Position numbers and translations under genes: made by a program. From NCBI GenBank assembly GCA_963736325.1, contig CAVTOG010000009.1, forward strand, positions 1,054,001 through 1,118,000: a stretch of DNA of 64,000 bases. The letters run 5' to 3'. Shown in pieces: positions 52,955-61,728 of the stretch. Each line of letters begins with the position of its first letter. The first letter of the stretch is position 1. Under the pieces are notes generated by a model that made no database searches, was not told the origin of the DNA, and saw only the letters and a program-made list of their open reading frames with translations. This DNA is from Actinoallomurus sp963736325. Lineage in GTDB: Bacteria; Actinomycetota; Actinomycetes; Streptosporangiales; Streptosporangiaceae.

Positions 52955-54070
52955 ATGAGCGGAGTACGAGTACTGGTCGGGACGCGCAAGGGCGCGTTCA
53001 TCCTCACGTCCGACGGCGGGCGCGAGAAGTGGGACATCGACGGGCCGTTCTTCGGCGGCTGGGAGATCTACCACCTGACGGGGTCGCCCGCCGATCCGTC
53101 GCGGCTCTACGCCTCGCAGTCGACGGGCTGGTTCGGGCAGCTCATCCAGCGCTCCGACGACGGCGGCCGCACCTGGGAGCCGATGGGCAACGAGTTCGCC
53201 TACGACGGCGTGCCCGGCACCCACCAGTGGTACGACGGCACGCCGCATCCGTGGGAGTTCGCACGGGTCTGGCACCTCGAACCCTCGCTCACCGACCCCG
53301 ACACGGTCTACGCCGGAGTCGAGGACGCCGCCCTGTTCCGCTCGACCGACGGGGCACGTTCGTGGCAGGAGCTGCCGGGCCTGCGCCGCCACGGCTCCGG
53401 GCCGTCCTGGCAGCCGGGAGCCGGCGGAATGTGCCTGCACACGATCGTCCTCGACCCGCACACGCCGGGCCGGATGTACGTCGCCATCTCGGCCGCCGGA
53501 GTGTTCCGCTCCGACGACTCCGGCGAGACGTGGCGGCCGGTCAACTCCGGCCTGCGCTCCCAAGGCATCCCCGACGAAGACGCCGAGGTGGGCCACTGTG
53601 TCCACCGCCTGGCGATGCACCCGTCACGGCCGGGCGTGCTGTTCATGCAGAAACACTGGGACGTCATGCGCAGCGACGACGCGGCGGAGACATGGCACGA
53701 GGTCAGCGGCGACCTGCCGAGCGACTTCGGCTTCGCCGTCGACGTCCACGCCCACGAGCCGGACACGGTCTACGTGATCCCGATCAAGAGCGACTCGGAG
53801 CACTATCCGCCAGAGGGCCGCCTGCGCGTCTACCGGAGCCGTACGGGCGGAAACGACTGGGAGCCGCTCACCAAGGGCCTGCCGCAGGAGCACTGCTACG
53901 TCAACGTGCTGCGGGACGCGATGGCGGTCGACTCGATGGAATCCTGCGGTATCTACTTCGGCACGACCGGCGGCCAGGTGTACGTGTCCCCGGACGCGGG
54001 TGACACGTGGTCTCCGATCGTCCGCGACCTGCCGGCCGTGCTGTCCGTCGAAGTCCAGACGCTGTCGTGA
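52955..54070 (+). CDS. BNR/sialidase-like beta-propeller protein
   Basis: The 371-residue protein is a propeller of Asp-box (BNR) repeats: RSDDGGRTWEPMG, RSTDGARSWQEL, RSDDSGETWRPV, RSDDAAETWHEV, RSRTGGNDWEPL and SPDAGDTWSPI, spaced around 50 residues apart. No signal peptide is visible (MSGVRVLVGTRKGAFILTSDGG), so it should be intracellular, and the catalytic Arg triad of true sialidases is not evident. This is the WD40/YVTN/BNR-like family common in actinobacteria. Its stop overlaps the start of a MoaD/ThiS gene by 4 bp. Confidence 0.85.
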   Translation: MSGVRVLVGTRKGAFILTSDGGREKWDIDGPFFGGWEIYHLTGSPADPSRLYASQSTGWFGQLIQRSDDGGRTWEPMGNEFAYDGVPGTHQWYDGTPHPWEFARVWHLEPSLTDPDTVYAGVEDAALFRSTDGARSWQELPGLRRHGSGPSWQPGAGGMCLHTIVLDPHTPGRMYVAISAAGVFRSDDSGETWRPVNSGLRSQGIPDEDAEVGHCVHRLAMHPSRPGVLFMQKHWDVMRSDDAAETWHEVSGDLPSDFGFAVDVHAHEPDTVYVIPIKSDSEHYPPEGRLRVYRSRTGGNDWEPLTKGLPQEHCYVNVLRDAMAVDSMESCGIYFGTTGGQVYVSPDAGDTWSPIVRDLPAVLSVEVQTLS

Positions 54071-54363
54071 TCCGCATCGTGCTGCCCGCCCACCTGCGCG
54101 CGCTGGCCAACGTGTCGGGAGAGGTCGAGATCTCGGTTACCGGCGAGGCGACGCAGCGTACGGTCCTGGACGCGCTGGAGGTCGCCTACCCCGTCCTCCG
54201 GGGAACGATCCGCGACCACGCGACATCGCGGCGACGCGCTTTCGTCCGCTTCTTCGCCTGCGAACAGGACCTCTCTCATGACCCGCCCGACACTCCATTG
54301 CCCGGTCCGGTCACCACCGGAACGGAACCCTTCATCGTCGTCGGCGCGATGGCCGGCGGCTAG
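54067..54363 (+). CDS. MoaD/ThiS-family ubiquitin-like sulfur carrier
   Basis: The 98-residue protein starts at GTG 54067, overlapping the BNR gene stop (GTGA). It has a beta-grasp composition (MIRIVLPAHLRALANVSGEVEISVTG, TVLDALEVAYPVLRG, RFFACEQDLSHDPPDTPLP) and ends exactly in Gly-Gly (GAMAGG), the tail that is adenylated and thiocarboxylated in sulfur carriers. No MoeB/ThiF-type activating enzyme is adjacent, so the partner is elsewhere. Confidence 0.88.
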   Translation: MIRIVLPAHLRALANVSGEVEISVTGEATQRTVLDALEVAYPVLRGTIRDHATSRRRAFVRFFACEQDLSHDPPDTPLPGPVTTGTEPFIVVGAMAGG

Positions 54364-54503
54364 CGTAAATGGCATTCAACCGGCATAAATCTACGTACGA
54401 CAAGGCGTCGATTATCGATCAATTCCGAGTTCGTGGGTAAGCCACATTTTCGTGTCTCTTGAGTGCACGGTGCTCGCCGGGTTACGTACGGTAGGCATGG
54501 GTC

Positions 54504-56723
54504 ATGCAACCTTTCGTGCTGCCTGACTTCTACATGCCGTATCCAGCCCGCATCAATCCCCATCTGGAACGCGCCCGAGAGCACAGCACCGACTGGGCAC
54601 GGAGCATGGGCATGCTCGACGCGCCCAAGCCCGGCGGAGGTCTTGTCTGGGACGAAGAGGCCCTGGCACGGATGGACTACGCGCTCATGTGCGCCTACAC
54701 CCACCCCGACTGCGACGGCCCCGTCCTCGATCTGGTCACCGACTGGTACGTCTGGGTCTTCTTCTTCGACGACGATTTCCTGGAGCAGTTCAAGTACTCA
54801 CGTGACTTCGCCGGCGCGCAGGCGTACCTCGACCGGCTCGAGCTTTTCATGACGACCGGCGGGCAGACGCCGCCCGAGCCGGAGAACGCCTCGGAGGCCG
54901 GCCTCAAAGACCTGTGGGAGCGTACGGCGCCGTCGATGTCGGACGGGTGGCTCAGACGGTTCATCACGAGTACGCACAACCTGATGGTCGAGTCGATGTG
55001 GGAGCTGGAGAACATCGACCAAGGGCGCATCGCGAACCCCATCGAATACGTCCAGATGCGGCGCAGGGTCGGCGGCGCGCCGTGGTCGGCGAACCTCGTG
55101 GAGTACGCCGCGGGCGCGGAGGTACCCGACCGGTTCGCGGCGTCGCGGCCGGTTCAGGTGCTGACCGACACCTTCTCCGACGCCGTTCACCTGCGCAACG
55201 ACCTGTTCTCCTATGAGCGCGAGGTGCGGCAGGAAGGGGAGAACTCCAACGCGGTGCTCGTGTTCGAGCGGTTCTTCGACTGCCCGACCCAGGAGGCCGC
55301 CGATCTCGTCAACGAGGTGCTGACGGCGCGGTTGCACCAGTTCGAGAACACCGCGCTGGTCGAGATCCCCGGGCTCCTCGCCGAGAACGCCGCGCCGCAC
55401 GAGGTGGCGGCCGTGGCCGCGTACGTCAAGGGGCTGCAGGACTGGCAGTCCGGCGGCCACGAGTGGCACACGGTGTCCAGCCGCTACATGAACGAAGGCG
55501 CGGTCACCGGGCCGAAGGGCGTGCTCGGCGGGCCGACCGGGCTCGGCACCTCCGCGGTCACGTCCCTGCTGGCCGGGCCCGGCTCGGCGCGACGGACCCG
55601 GCAGCACTCCTACGTGCCGTGCCGGCCGGTCGGCCACCTGCCCCTGCCCGACCTGTACATGCCCTACTCGATTCGCACCAGCCCGTACCTGGACGACGCG
55701 CGTGAGCGGGGCGTCGGCTGGGCGCAGGAGATGGGGATGCTCGACCCGGTCCCCGGGGCTCCGGCCGGTTTGTGGGACGAGCGCCGCTACCGGGGCTTCG
55801 ACTTCGCGCACTGCGGCGCGATGATCCACGCCGACGCGAGCCCGGAGCAGCTCGACCTCACCACCGACTGGCTCGCCTGGGGCACCTACGGCGACGACTA
55901 CTTCCCCCTGGTCTTCGGCGCGCGCCGAGACGTGGCGGCGGCCAGGCTCTGCGACGAGCGACTGGCCGCTTTCATGCCGCTGGACGCCGGGGCGACGCCG
56001 GAGCCGGCGAACCCGATCGAGAAGGGCCTCGCCGACCTCTGGCGCCGTACGGCCGGCCCGATGAGCGAGCACGCGCGGCGCACGTTCCGCAAGGCGGTGC
56101 GGGACATGACGGAGAGCTGGGTGTGGGAGGTGCTCAACCAGGCCGAGCACCGTGTCCCCGACCCGGTCGACTACGTCGAGATGCGGCGCAGGACGTTCGG
56201 CTCGGACCTGACGATGAGCCTGTCACGGCTCGGGCAGGACGACATCGTGCCCGACGAGATCTTCCAGACCCGCGTCATGCGCGAGCTCGACACGGCCGCG
56301 CAGGACTACGCCTGTTTCACCAACGACCTGTTCTCGTACCAGAAGGAGATCCAGTACGAGGGCGAGGTCCACAACATGGTCCTCGTGCTGGAGACCTTCC
56401 TCGGCGTCGACCGGATCATGGCACGCGACATCGTGGCGGAGCTGATGAAGGCCCGGATGCTCCAGTTCGAGCACATCGTCGAGAACGACCTGCCCAAGCT
56501 GTTCGACACCTTCGACCTCGATGAGGACACCCGCTCGGCCCTCACCCGCCACGCCGAGGACCTGAAGGAGTGGATGGCGGGCATCCTGGAGTGGCACCGC
56601 AGGTGCGAGCGCTACATGGAGCACGAGCTGAAGCGCGTCAGAGAGCCGCAGGTCACGAACGCCGACTTCCTCCCGACCGGCCTGGGCACCTCAGCCGTAC
56701 GCCTCGACCTGTCACCACGCTGA
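54504..56723 (+). CDS. geoA: Geosmin synthase (bifunctional germacradienol/geosmin synthase)
   Basis: The 739-residue protein consists of two terpene-cyclase domains. The N-terminal one opens MQPFVLPDFYMPYPARINPHL and has VFFFDDDFLEQFK in place of the usual DDHFLE magnesium motif, and the NSE-type LRNDLFSYEREV; it cyclises farnesyl diphosphate to germacradienol. The C-terminal one repeats LPDLYMPYSIRTSPYLDD, then TYGDDYFPLVFG and TNDLFSYQKEIQ, and converts germacradienol to geosmin. Both end in the PTGLGTSAV motif. Length matches the family (about 730). The start ATG 54504 is not preceded by a strong site. Confidence 0.96.
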   Translation: MQPFVLPDFYMPYPARINPHLERAREHSTDWARSMGMLDAPKPGGGLVWDEEALARMDYALMCAYTHPDCDGPVLDLVTDWYVWVFFFDDDFLEQFKYSRDFAGAQAYLDRLELFMTTGGQTPPEPENASEAGLKDLWERTAPSMSDGWLRRFITSTHNLMVESMWELENIDQGRIANPIEYVQMRRRVGGAPWSANLVEYAAGAEVPDRFAASRPVQVLTDTFSDAVHLRNDLFSYEREVRQEGENSNAVLVFERFFDCPTQEAADLVNEVLTARLHQFENTALVEIPGLLAENAAPHEVAAVAAYVKGLQDWQSGGHEWHTVSSRYMNEGAVTGPKGVLGGPTGLGTSAVTSLLAGPGSARRTRQHSYVPCRPVGHLPLPDLYMPYSIRTSPYLDDARERGVGWAQEMGMLDPVPGAPAGLWDERRYRGFDFAHCGAMIHADASPEQLDLTTDWLAWGTYGDDYFPLVFGARRDVAAARLCDERLAAFMPLDAGATPEPANPIEKGLADLWRRTAGPMSEHARRTFRKAVRDMTESWVWEVLNQAEHRVPDPVDYVEMRRRTFGSDLTMSLSRLGQDDIVPDEIFQTRVMRELDTAAQDYACFTNDLFSYQKEIQYEGEVHNMVLVLETFLGVDRIMARDIVAELMKARMLQFEHIVENDLPKLFDTFDLDEDTRSALTRHAEDLKEWMAGILEWHRRCERYMEHELKRVREPQVTNADFLPTGLGTSAVRLDLSPR

Positions 56724-56841
56724 CCCGGCCGCGCCGCCGGGCGGGTGCAGAACCTCTCCCGGTTGTCAACCACGGTCGGCGGACCGTCGGAAGCGACACA
56801 GAACCCTTCGGGCGGCCCTCGTGGAGAGGGTCGCCCTCACG

Positions 56842-59523
56842 TCAGGACGGGTTCGCCGCGCGCTGGAGGCGGGTGGCCTCCTTGACCAGCCGGCTGGAGC
56901 CGCCGCGGTCCGCCACGGCGGCCAGTCCCGGGATCTCGGCGCGGGCGCCGGTGGCCTCGGCGCACCGGGTGGCCAGGGCGAGCAGGTCAGCCATGCCCGT
57001 TCGTGCGGGTTCGCCGGCTTCGGGCAGTGCGTCCGGCAGGGCCGTCACGATCATCGCCCAGACCTCGGCGTGGCCTCCGGCGTCGACCGCGCCGCCGAGG
57101 GCCGCCACCAGCCGGTTGACCTTCGTCAGCTTGTGGCGCATGAGGCGGCCGATCGCCGTGCCGAGCTCGGTCGCCGGGAGCTGCCCGCGCCCCGCAAGGA
57201 TGAGCAGCGCGTCGACGGCCGCCGAGCGTTCGCTCTGCTCGCGGGAGGCCAGCGCGAACGCCAGCACGGTCGCGAGCGCGTCGCCAACGGGACCGTCGGC
57301 CTCCGCGAGCCCGAGCAGGGCCTCGTCCGTCTCCCCGTAGGAGCCTTCCGTCAGGTCGGCCATCTCCGGCAGCAGATGCGCGGCGATCACTTCCCGGTGC
57401 GACGGCATGATGGCGGGCCACCAGTCGCACGTGCCGTAGTGGTACTGGCGGTCGGCGCGTTTCCACCGGCCGCCGGGCGGCACCCGGCACAGCTCCTCGG
57501 CGGTTCCACGGAGACCGTCCGCGGACACGCTGGCCAGGACACGGACGACGGGGAGGTCCTCGTACCCGTACGTCGGATAACCCATGTGCGTACGGCGCGG
57601 GAGCGTCAGCACCCGGGTCGTCACCTCGGGGTCGGGCATCCGGCCGGACGCGAGCACGTTGGCCGCGATGTGCCCGGAGACCGAAGTGAGCTTCCGCGCT
57701 CGTACGGCGACGGCGGGGGCGAACGAGCGGGGCAGGCGCAGCAGGGCCTGTTCCAGGTCGAGGGCCGGGGCGTCGATACCGGCCGCCTCAAGGGTCTCCA
57801 GGCGCGTGACCAGTACGTCCGGGTCCAGATGCCCGTTGGCCGCGGTCGGCGTCGCGAGCAGGACCGGCACCTTGCCGATGAGGCCGGCGGCCTCGCGCAT
57901 CCGCCGGTGCGTCATGCGCTGCGGCGTGCTGACGCGCTCGCCCGGCTCCTCCTCCGGCAGGGCCGGGGGACGGACGCTGTCGATGGCGCGGGAGACCGCT
58001 CCGAGCAGGCCACCACGGGGTGCTTCAGGACGCCGGACGGCGGCGCGGACCGCGGCACCCATCCAGGCCATGGGATGCGAGTTGGCGGGGTTCTCTCGCG
58101 CGACCGCCCACTGGGCCGACGCCGACGCGTCGATGACCCGCTGCAGTGCGGTGCGGGTGCCGTCGGGGTCGCTGTAGGCGAAGGTCACCAGCCCGGCGAG
58201 GAGGCGTTCGCCCTCGCGCCATCCGACGGCGGCGGAGCCCAGCACCGCGGCGGTCTCCTCGGCCAGCTCGGCGACCGAGCCGATCGGCGGCGGCATCTCA
58301 CGCGGGACGTACGGCGCGACGCCGACGAACTCCCCGGCCGGCTCGTCGGTCTCGACCGCGCCGCAGGAGGCGGCGATCGGCTCGCGCAGGTCGCCGGGCA
58401 GCGTCACCGCGGCGTCGCGTACGGCGCGCAGCGTCTCCTCGCGGGCCTTCGAGGCGTGCTTGACCACCAGTTTGACGGCGCGTTCGCGCAGGTCGAGGAC
58501 TTCGTGGCCGAACGCGACGGTGACGGCGTTCAGCGTCAGGTCGACCCTACGGCCCGCCGTACGGCCCAGCCAGCTCAGGGCGGCGCGCACCAGCTTCTTC
58601 TCCGGGCGGAACAGCAGCGCCTCGGCGGCCTCGGTGAACGCCGCGTCGTCCAGGCCGCCGACCTCGTCGACCCGGCGGACCTCGCGGAGCGCGACCTCGG
58701 CGACCGGAGCGGGCGCGGCCGGCAGCAGCCGCAGGTAGTCACGCGTGCGGGCGGTCACCTCCTCCAGGGTGGGAGCGAGTGTGTCGTGGAGGCTCACGAA
58801 CCACTTCAGGTCGTTCACGGCGCCACCGCGCAGGAACCGGCTCAGGCACCCGTCGAGCAGCATCTCCCGCTTCAGCCGGCCATCCGACGCGAGAGCGTCC
58901 AGCGTGCCTTCCCACGTGACCCGGTCCCTCCCCACCGGAGTTCTCGCCAGGATCCGCCCGGCGCCGTCCGCCTCGAACAGGCGCGGGGTGAGCGCGTCGA
59001 GGAACGGGTCGGTACCGAGCCCTGCCGGTCCCGCGCCGCACACCAGCCAGCCGATGACGAACGCGTCGTCGACGGGCGGCTCCTCCCCGGCGTCCGTGAG
59101 GAGCCGGGCCGCGAAGCGCCAGAGAGCCCCCTCCTCCCAGGGCAGGTTGGTGGCACGTAGCCGTCCGGCGATACGCCGTGCCAGGTCGAGCCGCCACTCC
59201 GGCGGCCGATCCGCGACGACCCTCGTCATCAGGGGCACGTGGTCGCGCCCCCGGCTGTTCGCCCACACCCTCAGGGGAGGGCGGAAGACCCATGAGGTCG
59301 CGCCCACCGGTCCGCCGATGGACCCCAGCCCCGCGACCAGGAGCGGGACGACCGCCTGCTGGTCGAGAAACCGCCAACGGTCCGCCTCGCGGCGTTCCTT
59401 CAGGTAGCCGGGCAGCGCCTTGGCGACCTCACGGCGTTGCTCCGAGGTCAGTGCCCGTACCGCCGAGGCGGTCCGCTCGGAGTCGCCGGCCTCGATGTAC
59501 GTGCGCACCAGGTCCCAGGTCAT
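56842..59523 (-). CDS. DUF6493-type HEAT-like protein coupled to a SWIM protein
   Basis: The 893-residue protein is an all-helical, HEAT-repeat-like protein beginning MTWDLVRTYIEAGDSERTASAVRALTSEQRREVAKALPGYL and carrying many LLxxL-type helices. It looks like the DUF6493/DUF7824 family, whose function is unknown. ATG 59523 overlaps the stop of the SWIM zinc-finger gene by 4 bp (ATGA). In other genomes such pairs neighbour MoxR ATPase and von Willebrand factor A genes; none is seen here. Confidence 0.75.
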   Translation of the reverse strand: MTWDLVRTYIEAGDSERTASAVRALTSEQRREVAKALPGYLKERREADRWRFLDQQAVVPLLVAGLGSIGGPVGATSWVFRPPLRVWANSRGRDHVPLMTRVVADRPPEWRLDLARRIAGRLRATNLPWEEGALWRFAARLLTDAGEEPPVDDAFVIGWLVCGAGPAGLGTDPFLDALTPRLFEADGAGRILARTPVGRDRVTWEGTLDALASDGRLKREMLLDGCLSRFLRGGAVNDLKWFVSLHDTLAPTLEEVTARTRDYLRLLPAAPAPVAEVALREVRRVDEVGGLDDAAFTEAAEALLFRPEKKLVRAALSWLGRTAGRRVDLTLNAVTVAFGHEVLDLRERAVKLVVKHASKAREETLRAVRDAAVTLPGDLREPIAASCGAVETDEPAGEFVGVAPYVPREMPPPIGSVAELAEETAAVLGSAAVGWREGERLLAGLVTFAYSDPDGTRTALQRVIDASASAQWAVARENPANSHPMAWMGAAVRAAVRRPEAPRGGLLGAVSRAIDSVRPPALPEEEPGERVSTPQRMTHRRMREAAGLIGKVPVLLATPTAANGHLDPDVLVTRLETLEAAGIDAPALDLEQALLRLPRSFAPAVAVRARKLTSVSGHIAANVLASGRMPDPEVTTRVLTLPRRTHMGYPTYGYEDLPVVRVLASVSADGLRGTAEELCRVPPGGRWKRADRQYHYGTCDWWPAIMPSHREVIAAHLLPEMADLTEGSYGETDEALLGLAEADGPVGDALATVLAFALASREQSERSAAVDALLILAGRGQLPATELGTAIGRLMRHKLTKVNRLVAALGGAVDAGGHAEVWAMIVTALPDALPEAGEPARTGMADLLALATRCAEATGARAEIPGLAAVADRGGSSRLVKEATRLQRAANPS

Positions 59524-60899
59524 CGGAGGTCTCCCGCGGTCGCCGTCTCCGCGGAGCCGTCACGCTCGGCGGCGCGCTCGACGAGCCGGGTGGCGAGCAC
59601 GTGCTTGCACGGCCCGCGTCCGCCCCGGTGGTCGGTCCACCACGGGCACGTGCACGAGCCGCCGTCGCCGGTGAGGCGTACCTGACGTGAGTGATCGCCG
59701 GTGGTGACCAGCGCGACGCCGGGTTCGGTGAACTTCACGGCGCCGGCCTCGACCAGCGCCTGCGCGGAACGCAGCCGGGGGTTCATCGCGGCGACGCGAT
59801 CGCGGTCGTAGGGCAGCTCGCGGTGGAAGAAGGCCGCCTCGGCGGTGTCGTACCCGACCTTCCCCGCGGTGCCGAGCTGGGTCAGGGCGGCACGCGCACG
59901 CGCCACGCTCACCCCCGCCTGCTCGGCCAGGACGTCCGGTTCGACTCTGGGCTCGAAGGCCAGCAGGACCCCGAGGAGGTCGGCGTCGGCCGACGCCTCA
60001 TCGGTGGCCAGCGCCTCCAGCACCGCGCCCTCGCCGGAGAAGCCGCGCCGTACCTCGGGGGAGAGGGTGAGGACGTAGCGCATGCCGGGCAGCTCCAGCT
60101 CCCACGCGCTCGCCAGCGGCACGGTTCCGGCCGTGACCGCCGGCCCGTACACGCGCAGGGCCTTGGCGAACCGCAGCAGCGGCAGCATCGTCGCCAGCCG
60201 CTGCGGGCCGGGCAGGCACACCGCCCCGTTCGCGGGGCGTGACGCCGTCCGGAGCGTACGGCCCGCCGGGATCGCCCACAGCACGTCGTTGCTCCCGCCC
60301 CGCAGACCGCGTAGGAAGCGCACGGCGTCCGGAGCGGACAGCTCGGCGCGCAGGTCGAACCCGGCGGCGATGACCTGCACCTCGGCGAAGCCGCGCAGCC
60401 AGCGCTCCGGCAGCGGCACCTTCTTCTCGACGACCGCGCCGTCGAGCGTGGTCACCGCCAGCTCCTCGGCGCCGACCGCCAGGTGCAGCGGGTCGGACGA
60501 GCCGACACGCGCCAGCGCCTCGCGGAGCGGGCCGTTGACGTCGACGTTGGTGGTGCCGCGTTCGTGCACCTCGCCGTCGAGCGCCTGCTGGAGGACGTCG
60601 AGCCGGGCGTACGCGCCGCAGCAGGCGGAGAACGACTCCATCCGGATCCGGTCGCCGTTGCACGTCACCACCGGGTCGCGCATCGCCGTCGGCCGCGGCT
60701 GGTAGTAGCGGGTCTGAGCGACGTCGGCCACGGCGAGCAGCGCGGCGGCGGCGGGCGCGGCCTCGGTCAGCAGACCGCTGAAGAAGTGCGGGTGGGCCTT
60801 GGGGCCGGTCTCGGTCGTACCGCCCGATGTCGACAGACCCAGAAGGTCGCCGGTGAGGCCGGAGGGTCGGGCGTAGGCGTAAGCCTGTGCGGTTGCCAT
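59520..60899 (-). CDS. SWIM zinc-finger protein
   Basis: The 459-residue protein has the SWIM motif near its C-terminus, CTCPWWTDHRGGRGPCKHVLA, with the CxC...CxH zinc ligands. Before it lie a helical winged-helix-like part (DVLAEQAGVSVARARAALTQLGTAGKVGYD) and an N-terminal domain with AKAHPHFFSGLLTEAAPAA. SWIM domains bind DNA or proteins. ATG 60899 fits the homologues' MATAQAYAYARPSG start; there is no ribosome binding site, so it may be leaderless. A TGTCAGTGACA palindrome lies just upstream at about 60919-60929. Confidence 0.8.
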   Translation of the reverse strand: MATAQAYAYARPSGLTGDLLGLSTSGGTTETGPKAHPHFFSGLLTEAAPAAAALLAVADVAQTRYYQPRPTAMRDPVVTCNGDRIRMESFSACCGAYARLDVLQQALDGEVHERGTTNVDVNGPLREALARVGSSDPLHLAVGAEELAVTTLDGAVVEKKVPLPERWLRGFAEVQVIAAGFDLRAELSAPDAVRFLRGLRGGSNDVLWAIPAGRTLRTASRPANGAVCLPGPQRLATMLPLLRFAKALRVYGPAVTAGTVPLASAWELELPGMRYVLTLSPEVRRGFSGEGAVLEALATDEASADADLLGVLLAFEPRVEPDVLAEQAGVSVARARAALTQLGTAGKVGYDTAEAAFFHRELPYDRDRVAAMNPRLRSAQALVEAGAVKFTEPGVALVTTGDHSRQVRLTGDGGSCTCPWWTDHRGGRGPCKHVLATRLVERAAERDGSAETATAGDLR

Positions 60900-60918
60900 G
60901 TCCGAAAAAATAGGAACT

Positions 60919-60929
60919 GTCACTGACAT
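60919..60929. promoter_or_regulatory. Short palindrome upstream of the SWIM gene
   Basis: TGTCA-G-TGACA (perfect 5-bp arms) lies 20 bp upstream of ATG 60899, with a T-run following, and could be an operator or part of the promoter. It is short, so chance occurrence is possible. Confidence 0.3.
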
Positions 60930-60955
60930 TTTCTGGCGTTCGGCGAAACCGCAGG

Positions 60956-61273
60956 TCAACTACTTTCGGACGCGTCGCCGACGATGGCGCGGAGCGCGGC
61001 CACATGGGCCCGGTACGCGGACCGGCCGGCGTCGGTGAGGTGGAGCCAGACCCGCTGCCGGGTCTCGCGGACCGCGCGGCGCTGCTCGAGATATCCGGCG
61101 TCGGCGAGCACACCGACGTGCTTGCTCAGCACCGAGTCGCTGACGCGAAGGCGCTCCCGCACGGTGGCGAACTCGGCCTCGGCGACCGCGTCGAGCATCG
61201 CGCAGATCTGCAGGCGGTTGGGGGCGTGGATCGTCGCGTCGAAGCCTTCGAGCGGGTTCGGTGCGAGGGTCAC
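60956..61273 (-). CDS. Winged-helix (HTH_34/MarR-like) regulator
   Basis: The 105-residue protein is a single winged helix of the YjaG/PF13601 kind: GFDATIHAPNRLQICAML, the recognition helix in FATVRERLRVSDSVLSKHVGVLADAGYLEQRR, and a wing (RETRQRVWLHLTDAGRSAYRAHVAALRAIV). It resembles the small PadR/ArsR-like regulators that sit with a membrane protein. GTG 61273 overlaps the membrane-protein gene stop by 4 bp, so they form an operon and the regulator probably controls it. Confidence 0.88.
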   Translation of the reverse strand: MTLAPNPLEGFDATIHAPNRLQICAMLDAVAEAEFATVRERLRVSDSVLSKHVGVLADAGYLEQRRAVRETRQRVWLHLTDAGRSAYRAHVAALRAIVGDASESS

Positions 61274-61593
61274 GACGCCCGCCGCGGCCGCCGGACGTAG
61301 CCCAGGACCAGCATGTCGAGGCCGAGCGCCATCGCGGCCAGCGCCACCGCCCACGGCCGGTGGTGCAGGGAGTACATGGCGCAGCCGAACACGTACACGA
61401 CCGTCAGCGGGACCAACGCGATCATCCCTCGCAGCTCCATGCGGCCGCACGGCTCCTTCGGCTGAACGCCGACCGCCTCGGTATGCCTCTTGGTGATCGC
61501 CGTGACCACGATGACGGCGAGCGCGACGATCACGACGCCGAACGTGCCCAGGAGCAGCATGCCGACGGTCATCCCGGCGAAGACGGCCGCCAT
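61270..61593 (-). CDS. Small membrane protein linked to the winged-helix regulator
   Basis: The 107-residue protein has three hydrophobic segments (residues about 3-33, 55-72 and 78-98: MTVGMLLLGTFGVVIVALAVIVV, MIALVPLTVVYVFGCAM, VALAAMALGLDMLVLGYV) and a basic C-terminus. No family is recognised. Its stop overlaps the regulator start, so expression is coupled. Confidence 0.75.
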   Translation of the reverse strand: MAAVFAGMTVGMLLLGTFGVVIVALAVIVVTAITKRHTEAVGVQPKEPCGRMELRGMIALVPLTVVYVFGCAMYSLHHRPWAVALAAMALGLDMLVLGYVRRPRRAS

Positions 61594-61728
61594 CGCCGGA
61601 TAGAATCAGGGGCGGGCCGGCAGCGTGCTGATCGAGGACCGGGCGTGCTCGGCGTCCCGTAGAGCGGTGGCGGCTTCGTCTCGCGAGGGGGCCGCCCGGC
61701 CGTGCGCCGGCGAGCGGGATCGGTTCGA

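Noticed and set aside
52955..54070. Secreted sialidase
   Set aside because: There is no signal peptide and the arginine triad of sialidases is not visible; only the Asp-box repeats are shared.
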